A DNA stretch of 64,000 bases from Symbiodinium kawagutii (lineage: Eukaryota; Sar; Dinophyceae; Suessiales; Symbiodiniaceae), in contig VSDK01020647.1 in NCBI GenBank assembly GCA_009767595.1, positions 339,271 to 403,270 of the forward strand. The letters run 5' to 3'. The position numbers were made by a program, and so were the translations under genes. The notes below the pieces were generated by a model. It saw only the letters and a list, made by a program, of their open reading frames with translations, was not told the DNA's origin and made no database searches. Below, piece after piece: positions 20,601 through 32,452 of this stretch (position 1 is the first letter of the stretch; each line of letters starts with the position of its first letter).

Positions 20601-23600
20601 CTTAACCTACATATGAGGATGGATGGTCGAAGGAACGCATGAATGAACTAGTGGATGAACTGAGTACAGTGAAGGTATGTGACGCAATGCAACCAAGCAA
20701 TGCAACCAGCCACGCAGCCTCCGGACACTGCCACAATGCAAAAAAGACCTTGCGGGACGCACGGGACCCAAGAAAAAACTTGAGGGGTAGGGATTTTGGA
20801 GGCTGCCTCACAGACAAAGCACATGTAGACCACCGGGGAATGCACCGGCATCAATAACACGGAGGTACAACATGGCCATGGGCATAGCAAAAGTAGCCTA
20901 TAGCAGACATACACAGCTGCTGTGGTCCGTTCAATGGCTCGGTCTAACAAACACTTTCTCTATATCTCAGGTGATCTCAGGTGTAAAACCTTCAGCTTAG
21001 ACGGCTAAGACTTGTTCACATATGCTCACATCACAAACACAGCTGTTTGGTCATTGATGGGGTGTGAACAGCCAGTGGTACAGCCCTTTATCCGCTACTC
21101 TCCAAGCTGGTGCCCCAACTAAGCCAGTGATAGCCAGCTTGGGTCAGCTCCGCCCAGTGCCGAGTTTTACTCTCCTTTCTCTCTTAGTTCAGTGAGCCGT
21201 GATCAACTGACTTTCAGTACCTGGAATAAGAAATCCGATGGCAGTTCACGCGAAAGCGCACGGCCAAATCCTCCACGGCCCCCACAATGCCTCACAAATC
21301 AAGAGTCCAAAGGCATAATGGTCCAAACGTTCAGCATATTGTCCTGGGCGCGCCCGGCAACTTCCAAAGATACGATGAGCAGTAGCCAATGCTCAATCGT
21401 TGTTGAGATAATCGTCCTGACCTGAGCCAACCTTAAGCTTCCGACGCTGCCAATAGACCTTGTCTTCCAAATACCTGCCAGCATGCCGCAGCATGCCACA
21501 GCTTATCATGAATAAGAAAACCACAACTGTTTGTGGGTAATCTAGAACTATGGGACGGCCAATCGGGAACTGCTTCCTTGCCACATCAGCCGTGTCCAAA
21601 CCAGAAATGATGCCATCAAGCAGTCAAGCTGCAAGCTGTCGAGCTGCAAGCTCTAGCAAATCCTCAAAGTTTGGTATTCAGCCAGGCCGTTATCAGCCAT
21701 CCTGCACTTCGCTTCCAAAGTCTTCCAAGAAACATCCAGCAAAAGACCAGCAACAACCAGCAACCCCAAGCTGGTACCCCCCCAATCCCGGTCCCCACCC
21801 TGGGCCATGAGTCAGCATCATCCAAACGGATGGTGGGAAGTAGCAAGGATCTCCGCCAATGCCTTGCACCTGCACCGCCAGGTAGGATCACTGCTGATTG
21901 TTTCACTGAATAACCATGGCTGATGCCGGATTGATTTCAATCATATGCTATGGTGATTGATATTCCCTTTGATTCTGAATGGATTTCCATCACACAGCCC
22001 ACCACTTCGACGCCGCCTTCCATTGGTGTTTCCATCCGTCCGAGCGCACGGCCATGCCAAAGTCCAAGACGGCGAACTGCGCACGGCCGTGCCACGCTGG
22101 TGCCCCCGGGTGGTGGCTCAGGTGGTACAGTCGGCGGGCCCCGTTCCGCAGTTTGATTCGTTGGGTGACTTCACCCCCTTTAACTGGTAGGAATCACCCT
22201 AGTTAAGTAGCTGGTCAGGGACCCAGCTTGTACCCAGTTTGCAAGCGGTCACGGTGTAGGATATCACAATGGAACTATTGACCTGGATGACCTGGAACAT
22301 GTTAGATCCGTAATAAACCACCATTGGTTTCACGTAGATGGGTTGGCGTAGATCCGATTGCAGGGATTGATTAATCCGGATCCACGTTTACATCCAGTTT
22401 TGGTACGACATAAAGATTGAGCTGGTGGGTTACGAACTTCTCACGCGGAGGGCACCACCTCCGAATTGGCCACACTTCAATGTCTCAATGCTGAGGCGTT
22501 CCCTTTAAGACTTTAAACTTTGAGCTTCATGGATGGTTCCACATTCTTGACACTATGCACCACCATTGACCACTATCAAACAGGCTGCCCATACAAAATA
22601 CGGTAAAATGATCTTGATCTCCATTGACCAACCTAAGCCATTCATCACTATTATTCACTACTACCCAGAATTAAGACACTGTTCATCACTAGTAACCAGT
22701 CATTTCCCAAAGATGGCAAAGGATGCCCTTGATGGATGGTCTCAAATAGTCAGACCCAACCTTTTGGGATCCCCCAAAACATGACTCAGCCGCCCATGGA
22801 GGCAGAATGGCCCGCACCCTTGGGGATACCAGGTTGGCCCCAGCTATAAGTTCCTCACTGCACTGTTAATGCCATGGATTCATTTAAGAAGAGGGTATCA
22901 AAAGCTATCAAAAGCCAAAAGTATCCAAAAGTCAAGGTTTCCTACAAAATAGGTAACCCCATGTTACCCCCCCCATTTGACGAACCCAGGGTCTAACCCG
23001 GAGTGAACATCTTGCACAAACTCTAGGAAAGTGGCCACCTCTCACAAGACCTCAACGACTGACTGCCCCCCCGTGGGCATTCGGCTCACTTGAGTGATCC
23101 AGTTGTTGATACACCGTCATTTTACTGCTGGATCAACTAAAGTGAATTGCTACAAGTTAGATCAAGCAGTTGCTACTTTGCTTGATCCTTACTGTTGGAA
23201 TCAAACACCCCTCAAATGCTCCGCTGAAAGCGGCATCCCCCCTCTTCAATTTACGCTCACAAGTAGCTGGCGATTGAGAGTGGCATGCCCCAACAAAAAT
23301 CCCAAGAAAACCATGCCGCCTTCAAAACGTCTGCACGCTCATCCTCAGTGGAGGCCCATGTTGGTGATTTCGTCCAAGAGGAAACCCAAGGTTTTCAAAT
23401 GGGACATGAAACGATTTCACCTCATAGGTGTCCATCATACAGTGTTGTTGCCTGCCCTTTGGATCCATGCAGACATGTTGATGCGGAGCTCCTCCAAAAC
23501 TACAGAATTCCAATGGCCGAGTTGGCTGATCCAAGTGTTCACATCCCAGTCTCAAGATGTCTAGGGGTCAGGGATAGCTCACAGTGGAGTGGGCCAGTGC

Positions 23601-24620
23601 CAGATCTTTGAGACCTCGGGACCTTGCGCTGCACCATGCTGACCAGCGGCAATCAAGAAGTTATGCGCGGAAATGTCACGATGAAACACCTGCCGCGGTG
23701 AGCAGCGCCGGGGCTATAGAAGAGTTTGCTGTTGTGATGCGAAATTGTATGACCATCTTTTTTGGCAATGGTGGGAAATCCAAGTAACCGGTCCTAGTAC
23801 CCTTCCTTTTCTAGCCAGAACTGCGCAATTCAAAGTCTTAGAACACTTGATTCCATCACACCAAACATGTCTAGATGGCCACCAGCTAGCACTGCACTCC
23901 AAGCATCACCCCTTCCAAACACAGGGCAACGAGGCAATCTTCTGCAAAGTCACGAAGACCGGCGTCATCTGCTTCATCAGAACCTGGGCCAGCTGGTGTC
24001 TGACGTGGCGATGCGGCACGTTCTTTTTACCGAGCTAGAACCCCCTTTTGCCGATTGGATCCAGTTGGATCCAATCCGAATGAGTCAACGATAGCGATGA
24101 TGGCCATCACCAACCGGACCCTGCCGGTCACCTCCGTCCCGGCTCCTGGCTCCCCTGCTGCCACAATGTGACTTGCTGACTCCAATCCCCTCCGGACAGG
24201 TGAGGATGGGGATATTCACCAATGCAATGTACTTTACATATCCATGTATCTATACTAAAAATGATTGTATAGTTGTTAGATATCCACTCATGTTACAAAA
24301 AAAAACTGTGATTATCACCTAATCTCACTGGGTTGGTTAATGGGAAAATCTATAGGAAAGCATAGGAAAGCCTGTTTTATCCAGCAATTGTAGGCGTTTC
24401 CTATAGGTTTTCCCCTCAACCATTTCTCTGCATGGCCTACTGCTCTGTATGGTCAACCCGGTTGACCGTCGCTGGCCTGGTGGATCGCTGGCCCTGCGGC
24501 AGGGGCCCATCGAGGAGGTCGTGCGCGCCTGAAGAACAAGAATTTCATGATGCATCCAGTTTCGTCGCGCATGCGTGTCAAGGCTGAGAAGGTTGAGAAT
24601 GATCATGGTGAAGGCCGAGG
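20600..24620. other. No gene recognised (4 kb)
   Basis: Scattered ORFs on both strands, all under 160 codons and none with a recognisable motif. A GC-rich stretch at 22020-22150 holds repeated GCACGGCC words. A 38 bp segment at about 21050-21087 recurs at 32959-32996. Nothing else could be supported. Confidence 0.5.
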
Positions 24621-24626
24621 GGACGC

Positions 24627-24675
<49 letters not shown>
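24627..24675. repeat. (GAT)n microsatellite
   Basis: About 16 GAT units in tandem. Confidence 0.95.
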
Positions 24676-24676
<1 letters not shown>

Positions 24677-24715
24677 CTGGTGGTGATATCAAAATGACCA
24701 TCCCTGGGAACGCTT

Positions 24716-24747
24716 GAGGGTACCACCATCTATGGACAAACCCATAT
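24716..24747. mobile_element. Half copy of the GGGTTTGTCC foldback element
   Basis: GAGGGTACCACCATCTATGG followed by ACAAACCC matches the right half of the foldback element at 32350-32452 with a few mismatches. The left half is absent. Confidence 0.5.
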
Positions 24748-24749
24748 CT

Positions 24750-25486
24750 TCTCAGCTGGAATGCAATGTTGCAGTGCGATGTGTCCACTAGTGTAGGTGT
24801 CTCCTGTGGTGCTTGATTTGCGATGTTTTTGCGCAGTGCTCCTGCTGGACCATCGGCCTTTCTAGTGAGCGAACAAAGACCAAATCGGTTGCTGCCTTGT
24901 TGATGATTGAACGATAGCCAAACCCTGGATCAGTTGATCGTTAATGGTTGTTCATTGAGTGGTGATGGTTGTCCATCCACTCAACAATAGCCACTCGTGG
25001 ATGGACACCAGCACCAAACTCTGGGAATCGTGATGGAACACGTCCAACCATGCTCCCCAAGGGTTTGGTTTTCAGTGGATTGGGTTTCAACTCTAGACAT
25101 GACTAGTTTGGGAAAATACCTGAATTGGTGCCAAGATAGCTTTCGCATTGCGTCTCTTTTGGTCGGATCAATGAAGACTATTTATATGAAACCCCAATCC
25201 TACTGGTTTTTTTTTTACTCGCCATCAGACTTGAGATGTTTTATATGACTTAGTAGGATACATCCCTATCAGTTGCAAAAAGACTCAGCCTCCAAGGACC
25301 CAATGCGCAAAGCTCAGGTGGCTGCTAATGCTTTTGAGCGCGTGCCCATCAATGCCATACAACCTCTGAGCGACGACCAGCTGACATCCAAGGGGAGTTG
25401 TCCATAAATGGCGGTGCCTGACTGATCATTATCAATCTTCGTCAATAGATAAACCAACCAGCTGTCCAACTATATAATATTGTGAA
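24750..25486. other. No gene recognised
   Basis: No recognisable ORF or RNA. It ends at the start of element A's left direct repeat. Confidence 0.5.
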
Positions 25487-25635
25487 TCGATGATCCATGC
25501 CCCTCTTCAATCCACTTCTGATCAGTTAGCTGTAGGGAGCTGCTGACATTCAACCAAGGGTCGAAGCCAAGGCCTTGTCAACGGAATTGGCTCAAGTGGA
25601 AGAAAAAGGTGCTGCATCCGAGTTGCGGCGGCGTG
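25487..25635 (+). repeat. Element A left direct repeat
   Basis: 149 bp from TCGATGATCC to GCGTG, matching 31548-31696 at all but about five positions (~97%). It includes an AG|G junction at 25535 and codes for EAKALSTELAQVEEKGAASE. It does not begin TG or end CA, so I do not call it an LTR. Confidence 0.85.
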
Positions 25636-26810
25636 GGTTATGAGCCCAACTTCGACGTGCTGAGCCATGGCTGGTTCGATGAGGAGGCGACGGCCCCAGT
25701 CGCGACAGCGAGAAGAATCCGCCGAGGAATTGCTGAGGAAGATGCAGCAGGACCTTGGAGACGGTGGAATTCTCCAGTCTATCCCTGCCTTTGTCGAGGG
25801 ATGCAGCTGATGTGGGACGGCCTTCTGGAACTGGAAGTGGTGAGCAAGGACAAGTAGGAGCTACCTCTTCGGGTTCAGCGTTCTGACGGCGACCGACGCT
25901 CTGCCGCTGGTCGTGATTCAGCATCTGGGGATGTTCCTCCCCGACCTCAAGGGGATCCTGTGACCTATGTGCCCCCTCAGAAAATTCCGAATGCGGCACC
26001 CCGTATTGGGGAAGGTGAATCACAAGGGGAAATTTCTGGGGATAGAGCTATGGGGAACAAAAATAATCCTGCTAGGGGAAGTGAGGGGCACGGGCTGAAT
26101 CAAGTGGGATGGCCAGGGATAACGAGTCGCTTGTGGAACGTCCACCGGGTATGCCGGCTTTGGGAAGTGAACCAAGGAGGGATTCCGAGGAGGGACGCCT
26201 GCTCATGAGATGGCGCCAGTCAATCCGTTCTGGAGCCCCGCAAGAAGAGCTTATGAGCGGTTGGAGGCTGCCTGGGGTCCATCATTGGACCGATCGTCAT
26301 TGATTAATCCTGTAATGGTTGATCATCGGGTTCTGGCCAACGCTTTAAGGGTTGAGTCAGGGGTTGGTGATCGGTCAGCAGGTGCCTTCGATGGAGTCGC
26401 CCACCGGGGCGCCGCTTGGAACCAACGGGTTCCCGGGTAGAAAGCGCCTTGGATCCTGCTCCTCAGCGAGTGTGCCTGGAACTGAAAATGCCCTGGGTAC
26501 TGCTGCTCCTTCCGCAAATGGAACAGGAAGTGGAAGGCGTCAGCAGAAGTCTGGAGGGTTTCTATAGCGCCAATTCAGGGGACAGCGGTAGGCCAGGGTT
26601 GACCGGTGACCATGGTAGGGTAGTTCCTGGGTCGCTTGGCGGAACTCCCCGTAAGGATGTGTTGATGGATCCGATTGAACTATTGAGGTTGCGGTGTATG
26701 AGGGATGCCCAGCAACGGTTTGAGGAGGGTATTAGGATGATGATGGAGAATCAACAGCCGGCGGAAGCTCCCTTTAAGTCATTCATCCCAGACCACCCCC
26801 AGGACCACCA
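25600..26810 (+). pseudogene. Element A gag, middle part
   Basis: Frameshifted plus-strand pieces recognisable as the gag of dinoflagellate copia elements. They are a Gln/Glu-rich helix (RKMQQDLGDGGILQSIPAF near 25.74), VNPFWSPARRAYERLEAAWG (26.22-26.28) and LLRLRCMRDAQQRFEEGIRM (26.68-26.75). The NPFWS and LRLRCLRDAEE-type motifs are family hallmarks. The gag sequence stops abruptly near 26.8 kb, where minus-strand pol C-terminus begins. Confidence 0.6.
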
Positions 26811-26819
26811 CCTGCTACG

Positions 26820-27781
26820 CCACCGCAAGGGTCAGGAGCTTAGCTCCAGCAAAGGGTACCTCAGTGGGCTGGACAGGAACCTTAGCGCGTCGATTTTTGT
26901 TAGTGGAGTCACACACCTCAGATTGATCTGAGGCCTCAGTGGGGTCGGCAGCCTCATTCATCACCCGCCAAAACCAGACCCAAGAATTTCGGGGTACAAT
27001 AGCCTTGGTTTTTTTTCCTCAGCGCATCGTTCTGAGCCCTGTCAGCATTCAGTTTTTCCTTCAAACAATTGGCCCTCAACCGGAAATGCCTAGTTCTCCA
27101 TGGACCATCAGGACGTGTCATCACCCCAATCGCCGTGGTGTTATGCCCCGCCAACCATTTCTCGAAAACTACCCTTGGTTCCCCATAAATCGCTTCCAAC
27201 AAGGCTTCAACCGACAATGCCATTTGTAAACCCTCGCAGTGTCCTACCAGCTCAGCTTCGGCCGTACTCATGGTGTGAAAGGGTTGTCGGGTAGCTTCCC
27301 ATTGTAATGGTTGACCAGCATAGAGTAAAACCACTCCTTGGTTGCTTCGGGTTCCTCCAGGAGCAAATGACACATCAGAGTAAACTTCGATCAGCTTCTC
27401 ATGTCTCTGGATTGGGATTTGTGTGATCCCCCGATCCTCTTGACAAGGATACCAGGTCAAACCGTGACTTGGAGTGGCTGCCGAGAAACCCAAAACTGAC
27501 TGACCAACTTCGATAGCCCAGCCAGGATTCTTACTAATTGCCCTCCCCATCTGACTTACAGCGTGTCCTATATCGGGTCGGGCCCTCGCCGAGAGCCAAA
27601 GAAGTTCTCCTGCGATGGCCTGAGCCTTTCGGATGAGATCAGTGGTGATACCAGGCTCTGCTTCCTCAGGGTAATCAACCTTGGACATTGGAGACCACCT
27701 TGGAATGGAAACTTGGTGACGGTCCAGGAGCTCTTGAGTGTAGGAATGCTGGCTGATCCTAAGCCGCCATTTTTGTTCCAC
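26820..27781 (-). pseudogene. Element A RNase H domain and pol C-terminus
   Basis: Minus-strand ORF with the copia thumb/RNase H connection (YTQELLDRHQVSIPRWSP, AQAIAGELLWLSARARPDIG) and RNase H motifs: VYSDVSFAPGG with the first catalytic Asp, MSTAEAELVG with the Glu, then RPDGPWRTRHFRLRANCLKE. A frame change near 26990 is followed by NSWVWFWRVMNEAADPTEAS and AKLLTLAVA with a stop at ~26.82 kb, which I take as the true pol C-terminus. It connects to the RT ORF by a +1 shift near 27775. The RNase H would degrade the RNA of the RNA:DNA hybrid in an active element. Confidence 0.72.
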
Positions 27782-28480
27782 CTAAGCTCAACCCCAGCAA
27801 ACCTAGTCCATCCATGCTCACTCACCGTTTCAGGATTCGACGTGTTCCATTCCTTTTGAAGTCTTGTCAGAAACCCTTGTCTGACCTCCGGAGAGGAGAC
27901 CGCCAGCAAGTCATCGACATAGATTATCAAATGGCCACAACAAGTTTTTACCCCATCGGCCCCCGTGGTCATCAACTTCCACAAATTTCCTTCTTGGGCT
28001 CGCCACCTTTCTTGCGGGGAAACCACTCCAGCTAATACCGCGATTCGAGGGAGTGTGACTATGACCTCCCGGGCTCCAACATCAGGTTTCTGCCGAGGTG
28101 ACAAGAGAAAAGCTGTTTTCGCATCAACCGCCGACATTCCCCAGCCCCTTCGTACCCCATGGCACAAAACGGCTCGAGTCAGAACATTTCCTGGATTCGA
28201 ATCCTTGGGCGATTGAACCAGGTTTCCACATACCGCTGCTCTAGCTTTCTTTTTTCCTCCCTTTTCACTTACCTTCACCGCGCAGACAAGTTTACCCGGG
28301 ACAAACTCCATGGTTGAAAGGTTCAGATCCTTGACGTTCACTGGTTTGATAGCCTTTGTTTCATGAACCAAAGATTCATATTCCTTCAGGATGGCAGGTT
28401 TCCAGCCTTCCAAATCCTTGCGAACATCATCCAGCCACATAGTGGTAGTTTGGAGCACATCTTGAAGTTCCTCTTCACCC
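27568..28480 (-). pseudogene. Element A reverse transcriptase
   Basis: Minus-strand ORF with copia RT landmarks: VHETKAIKPV, VPGKLVCAVK, KKKARAAVCGNLV (fingers), AVDAKTAFLLSP (motif A, catalytic Asp), CGHLIIYVDDLLAVS (motif C with intact YVDD) and GWTRFAGVELRWNKNG. Between ERWRAQEGNLWKL and motif C the usual ~60 residues containing the ALYGLxESPxxW block are deleted, so the enzyme cannot be functional. Related elements carry HIDD and HVDG in the same position in this window. Confidence 0.75.
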
Positions 28481-28559
28481 GAACCCAAGACGCCCACACC
28501 TTCCCCACCAGCCACCTCGCCTGCCTGCAGAGCACAAATCCTTCTAACCGAACATTCCC

Positions 28560-29200
28560 TGCAACCCTCAAGACATTGAAGATTTTCTTCAACCACCTTC
28601 CTTTCCAAGTAGGATATCCAGCAACCGCGCAACCTCCACCTCCTAAGTGGACCTCCTGGCAATTGACTTGACCGCAACCTCCCCCTCACCTGAAGCAGAC
28701 ACTCCCGACGTGACTCCTGGCAACACCCTTGCTCCTGATGACCCTTCCGACACAGCTCCTGACGTCCTTTCGGGCCGTTCATCTTCAGCAGCCGATCCGC
28801 CAGAACCTTCAACCTGTTCCGGACCTTCCGCAGCTTCGAAAGAGAAAGAGGACCCCCCCCCCGGATGACACATTCGGGCCACCAGCAGAATCCCCCAGCA
28901 TAGGAATTGGGTCAGGAAAATACATTCGGTGTTGATTAGGGTCAACCATTTGCTTCCCATGAAGACGACGGCGAGGCAGTGGATCAACCTCATGTTCATC
29001 AACCTGCAGAGCTGGCGGTGGATGTTCCTGTAGCTGAGCCAACACTTCATCACCAACGTGGCTCCTCCATCCAACGGTCCAGTAGCCGACATACCCGCAA
29101 TCGATTTCTTCATGGATACAACCTTGATGCTAGGCCTCAGAGTCTTCATCAACGCCGTGGCTTCTTGCAACAAGGCGCCAATTCGATCATCCCCCTGATT
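28560..29200 (-). pseudogene. Element A protease and linker, integrase missing
   Basis: The minus frame carries MSATGPLDGGATLVMKC, an aspartic protease active-site motif (D-G-G-A-T in place of D-S/T-G-A), followed in another frame by QLQEHPPPALQVDEHEVDPL and RMYFPDPIPMLGD, matching the region after the protease. A Glu/Ser/Pro-rich linker (SSGARVLPGVTSGVSASGEG) follows. None of the integrase hallmarks (HLPYRxxCxxC, DDE residues) is found before the RT, so integrase is deleted. Confidence 0.55.
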
Positions 29201-29429
29201 GCCGGCCGGAGCCGGTGAACTGCTTGATTCACTTGCTACCGCACCAACACCAGAACTCGTGGTTCCATCATTCTCAACCTTGCTGGGCTCCTCGCCGACC
29301 GGGGTCGGGGGTTTCACCAGCTCCTTTTCCTTCCTTTTCTCACTCCCAAGAGGTTTCTCCCTTTTAGTCTTGGCGACATTTTTCTTTTCACCAGGACTGG
29401 AAGTGCTCACGTTAAGGCATTTTTTTTGC

Positions 29430-30130
29430 ATGACCAAGGGCAGAACAACCAAAACACCGCTGATCCTTCGGGTGAAGAACACTATGGACATACTTGCATC
29501 GGTCCCCTCGCCTACACCCATCATTCGTTCACCAAAACTTGCATGGCTGTTGAGAGGTCGCATTGGCAGCATTGACAGCATTGTGATTCCCCTTTCCCGG
29601 TTTTTTTTGAGGAGCTACATTTCCTCCCCCGTCCCCTGGGTTTCCAGTCAAAGCCTTTACAGCAGCCTTTCCTGGGGTTTGTTTCCATGAGGGTTTCCCG
29701 CGACCTGTCCAACCACCGGACCAGGTAATTCAAGTTCCTCAGCTTCGGCTTGAAAATGCTCGGAATATGTGAGAGTACTGATCAAGGAGAAATTGCTGGC
29801 GGATCAGATTTAGGCGATAGGCAGCCTGGGGTGACCTTAAGCTCAACAATTCTGACCGTTCGTGAACAGCTCCAACCGTAACCAGTGCATCCGGCAGAAC
29901 AATTCCTACCTCAAGCCCCCGAGTCACATTTCTTCTCCAATCCCTTACCCATTGAAGCACCCCGGAAACGGTGTCCCCTTGGTAGCCGTCTGAAACGACC
30001 TTGAGAATCTGAGCTCGTTCACTGGAGCCTTCCGGTTGGGGCCCACTTTCACTCAGAGATTAGTTCACCCTTCAACCTTTCCGGAATAGCTCCCAGCAAC
30101 ATCCCAAGGACTCTCCTCTCAGTGGGCGGA
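29430..30130 (-). pseudogene. Element A gag C-terminus with zinc fingers
   Basis: Minus-strand gag recognisable from RRVLGMLLGAIPERLKGELI, then LQWVRDWRRNVTRGLEVGI and SPQAAYRLNLIRQQFLLDQY. Near 29.45 kb another frame gives DGCRRGDRCKYVHSVLHPKD (CCCH-like) and QRCFGCSALGHAKKMP, a zinc knuckle whose last Cys is replaced. Several frame changes and stops occur. The polypeptide would package element RNA in an active copy. Confidence 0.6.
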
Positions 30131-30140
30131 TCGGCGCGCC

Positions 30141-30290
30141 AGTACAGAACGATGCACAGGGTCGGAATGGAACGTCTGTACAGGAAGATGTACAGGGTCG
30201 GTACGGAACGTCTGTACAGGAAGATGTACAGGGCCGGAACGGAACGTCTGTACAGGAAGGCGTAGAGGATTGGAACGGTGTACAGGATCA
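30141..30290 (-). repeat. 36 bp coding minisatellite at the gag junction
   Basis: Four 36 bp units of the type GAACGTCTGTACAGGAAGAT... On the minus strand they read as repeated RRSVPTLYIFLY. The array sits where gag of element A should continue and next to the orientation change. Confidence 0.8.
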
Positions 30291-30473
30291 TGGCAGGAGC
30301 GCTGGGACTGTACATAGTTTTCCCTCGGGTGCTGGTGCTGTACATAGTGGTCCAGAGTGCGCAATGTCTTTCCTCGATGAGGATGGATCGATCGATCGAG
30401 CGTTTGGGGGTTTCAGGGTGTTGGTCAAGATTGCGAGGGTGAAGGTTCGACACCACCAAAGGATGGCTCTGTT

Positions 30474-31484
30474 TTGGGTTGTCATGAGGGGAAACCATCC
30501 AACACCGCAGCCACTTTCCACCATAGCCCTGAGGGCTCCCTCGTCAAGTCGCCGCTGTCTCTCAAGGCCATGGCAATCAGAACGGATCGCCCCGTTCTAC
30601 CAGAGCGCCCCTGGGAGCAAGCAGCTTTCGAGAAGCCGCCAACTGGGTCCAAGGACAAATGGCAATGGCTCAAACTGGGAAAGCCACAGTTCCTGGTGAG
30701 ATTGCATGCTGGACTATGCCAAAGGCAATTTCATCCTATCCATGGAAGCGCACCGGTCCAGCCACGAGAATTGACGCAGTCGCGGACGACGGTGCGATTC
30801 ATGGCTGACAGTGGTGAGCGCGTCATCGAGCATGATTCATGGCCTGCCCCCGAGGTGTTGGAGCGTGGTGCTCCCCTATGGCGAGATTTACGTTTTTTCA
30901 AATGAGGGCGCCGGCAGCGACATCAGAGATCCCTGATGCAGATCACCATGGAGAAGCTCCTGCCTCCGACCAAGAGGTCGAAATTGGCAGGCACAAACAC
31001 ATTCAGGGACGGATTTCTGTACGGTCTGAATCAGGAGACCGGCCCAGCCGCGCCGACGGCACCCTTGGATCCTTTGATGTGGAAGAAGCACCCATCGTCA
31101 GCGAGTTTGGCACTCCGTCCTCGTCGCTCACTACACGATTAATGGCGAGGTCTGCGAATACTGGCTATGGTGGCGCCTCCCAAGATTTGATTCGCCCGAA
31201 GGATAGCAGATTCGGGCGCCCAGATTCAGCGGTCGAGCGTGGACGCAGGGCCAATGCAACCCCTAGTCCCACTTCAGGCCCATCGTATCCCAAGCCGTTG
31301 GCACCAAAGACATCGTCGGGGCCTACCTCGTCTTCTGGACACTTGCAGGGTGTTTCAACCGGACGGGACTTCACAGGGGCCCACCGAGAATCTCCTTTTC
31401 TGCGGGTGAAAGATGATGGGAAAGATGAGAATGAAGAGCGGGAGGTGATGCAGCGAAGGGTTTTTGTATATCTGAATGGGTCAG
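30474..31484 (+). pseudogene. Element A gag, N-terminal part
   Basis: Plus-strand reading (ORFs 30474-30905 and 30839-31492) with a low-complexity, Ser/Pro/Arg-rich protein typical of gag leaders: TLGSFDVEEAPIVSEFGTPS, SSLTTRLMARSANTGY and QRRVFVYLNGSG at the end. A GTGAGT follows at 31485, and the AG|G present in the shared 149 bp repeat lies 111 nt further on, so an intron is likely; the exact phase does not close cleanly. The copy ends inside the next exon at 31696. I am unsure about 30474-30900, which has no motif. Confidence 0.45.
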
Positions 31485-31547
31485 GTGAGTAACAACTGTG
31501 AAGGGCCGCCGGCGGAAGATTTTTCGATGAAAAAGGGGGAGTGCGAG

Positions 31548-31696
31548 TCGATGATCCATGCCCCTCTTCAATCCACTTCTGATCAGTTAGCTGTAGGGAG
31601 CTGCTGACATTCAACCAAGGGTCGAAGCCAAGGCCTTGTCAACGGTTTTGGCTCAAGTGGAGGAAAAAAGTGCTGCATCCGAGTTGCGGCAGCGTG
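31548..31696 (+). repeat. Element A right direct repeat
   Basis: Counterpart of 25487-25635. Sequence beyond GCGTG is unrelated (CATATATATGCAAC). Confidence 0.85.
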
Positions 31697-31699
31697 CAT

Positions 31700-32159
31700 A
31701 TATATGCAACAAATATATCATTAGCGCGCATCCTCTGGCAAACTAACTTGGAAGTAAAAAGCCCGATCATTTTTTTTAATGTTCATGGCTTGGCTTAGCT
31801 CTTGAAACTGGTGTCTTGTAAAACTTCCAGGGGATTGTTGCCCAAAGGTAAGCTGGTTATAACTATCGTGAGCTGCAGTTGCATGTGTGATATTTATATA
31901 TAATCATGTCTGTATTCTGGGTATATCGGTATATCTCTGTACCCATGTAACAATATCATTAGATAAGAACTGGTGACATAAACGATTATCTACGTGTATC
32001 ATGTTTGACTGCATACTGAACTCTTCCATGTGATGATATTGTACATCTACAAATATCAGTGACTGCTATATCACCTGAAGCAATATACATATACATAGAA
32101 CCCTGGCATAACTTGTCTAACTTCGTCTATAACTATATATCATGTATACTCGTACGCGG
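31700..32159. other. No gene recognised
   Basis: AT-rich DNA rich in ATATC/TATAAC words; no coding signal. Confidence 0.5.
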
Positions 32160-32255
32160 GGGTTCTTTAACATTGGGAACCCTAAAATGGATGGTTTATC
32201 ACGAGAAATTTGTAAACTTGTAGATCATTTGGGTGTACCCCCAATTTGAGGAACC
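32160..32255. mobile_element. Foldback (MITE-like) element, family 2, copy a
   Basis: GGGTTCTTTAACATTGGGAA at the left pairs imperfectly with the right end reading CCCCCAATTTGAGGAACC. About 96 bp, AT-rich centre with ATGGTTTAT. Confidence 0.6.
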
Positions 32256-32349
32256 GCTGTGGGAGTGTCCATGGCCATGGCGGTCACCGCCAAGCTCATG
32301 ATCACTATTTGGGCGTCAAACCACCTATATCATGTATAACTGTTTAAAT

Positions 32350-32452
32350 GGGTTTGTCCAAAAATGGTGTACCCCCAAAACTGGCGCCTCCCCCGTTAAT
32401 AATGGTTTTGAAATTGGACGGTAGAGGGGCACCACCATTTATAGACAAACCC
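32350..32452. mobile_element. Foldback (MITE-like) element, family 1, with AAAT duplication
   Basis: 103 bp that starts GGGTTTGTCCAAAAATGGTG and ends with CACCATTTATAGACAAACCC, nearly perfect terminal inverted repeats of 20 bp. AAAT lies directly on both sides (32346-32349 and 32453-32456), a plausible target-site duplication. No coding capacity. Confidence 0.75.

Larger units (their letters stand above)
25487..31696. mobile_element. Element A: scrambled Ty1/copia-type retroelement
   Basis: The parts of one dinoflagellate copia-type element are all here but in the wrong order and orientation. Gag N-terminus (plus) is at 30.47-31.70, gag middle (plus) at 25.49-26.8, and gag C-terminus, zinc fingers, protease, RT and RNase H (minus) at 30.13-26.82. 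The two plus parts share a 149 bp overlap, seen as direct repeats at the outer ends. The integrase region between protease and RT and ~60 residues of the RT palm are missing, and frames shift many times, so the copy is dead. Flipping 26.82-30.46 would give gag middle to RNase H in natural order. Alternatives are two truncated plus-strand copies with a minus-strand copy inserted, or misassembly. Confidence 0.7.

Noticed and set aside
22030-22130. Minus-strand VLDFGMAV as a protein-kinase DFG motif
   Set aside because: An isolated motif in a GC-rich repeat-like stretch without other kinase subdomains.
31656-31668. TTTTGGCTCAAG match to the 3' end of the dinoflagellate spliced leader
   Set aside because: It lies inside a coding repeat of element A; the left copy reads AATTGGCTCAAG, and no upstream leader bases match.
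25487-31696. The 149 bp direct repeats as LTRs of element A
   Set aside because: They contain gag coding sequence and a splice-site-like junction, lack TG/CA ends, and no PBS or PPT adjoins them.
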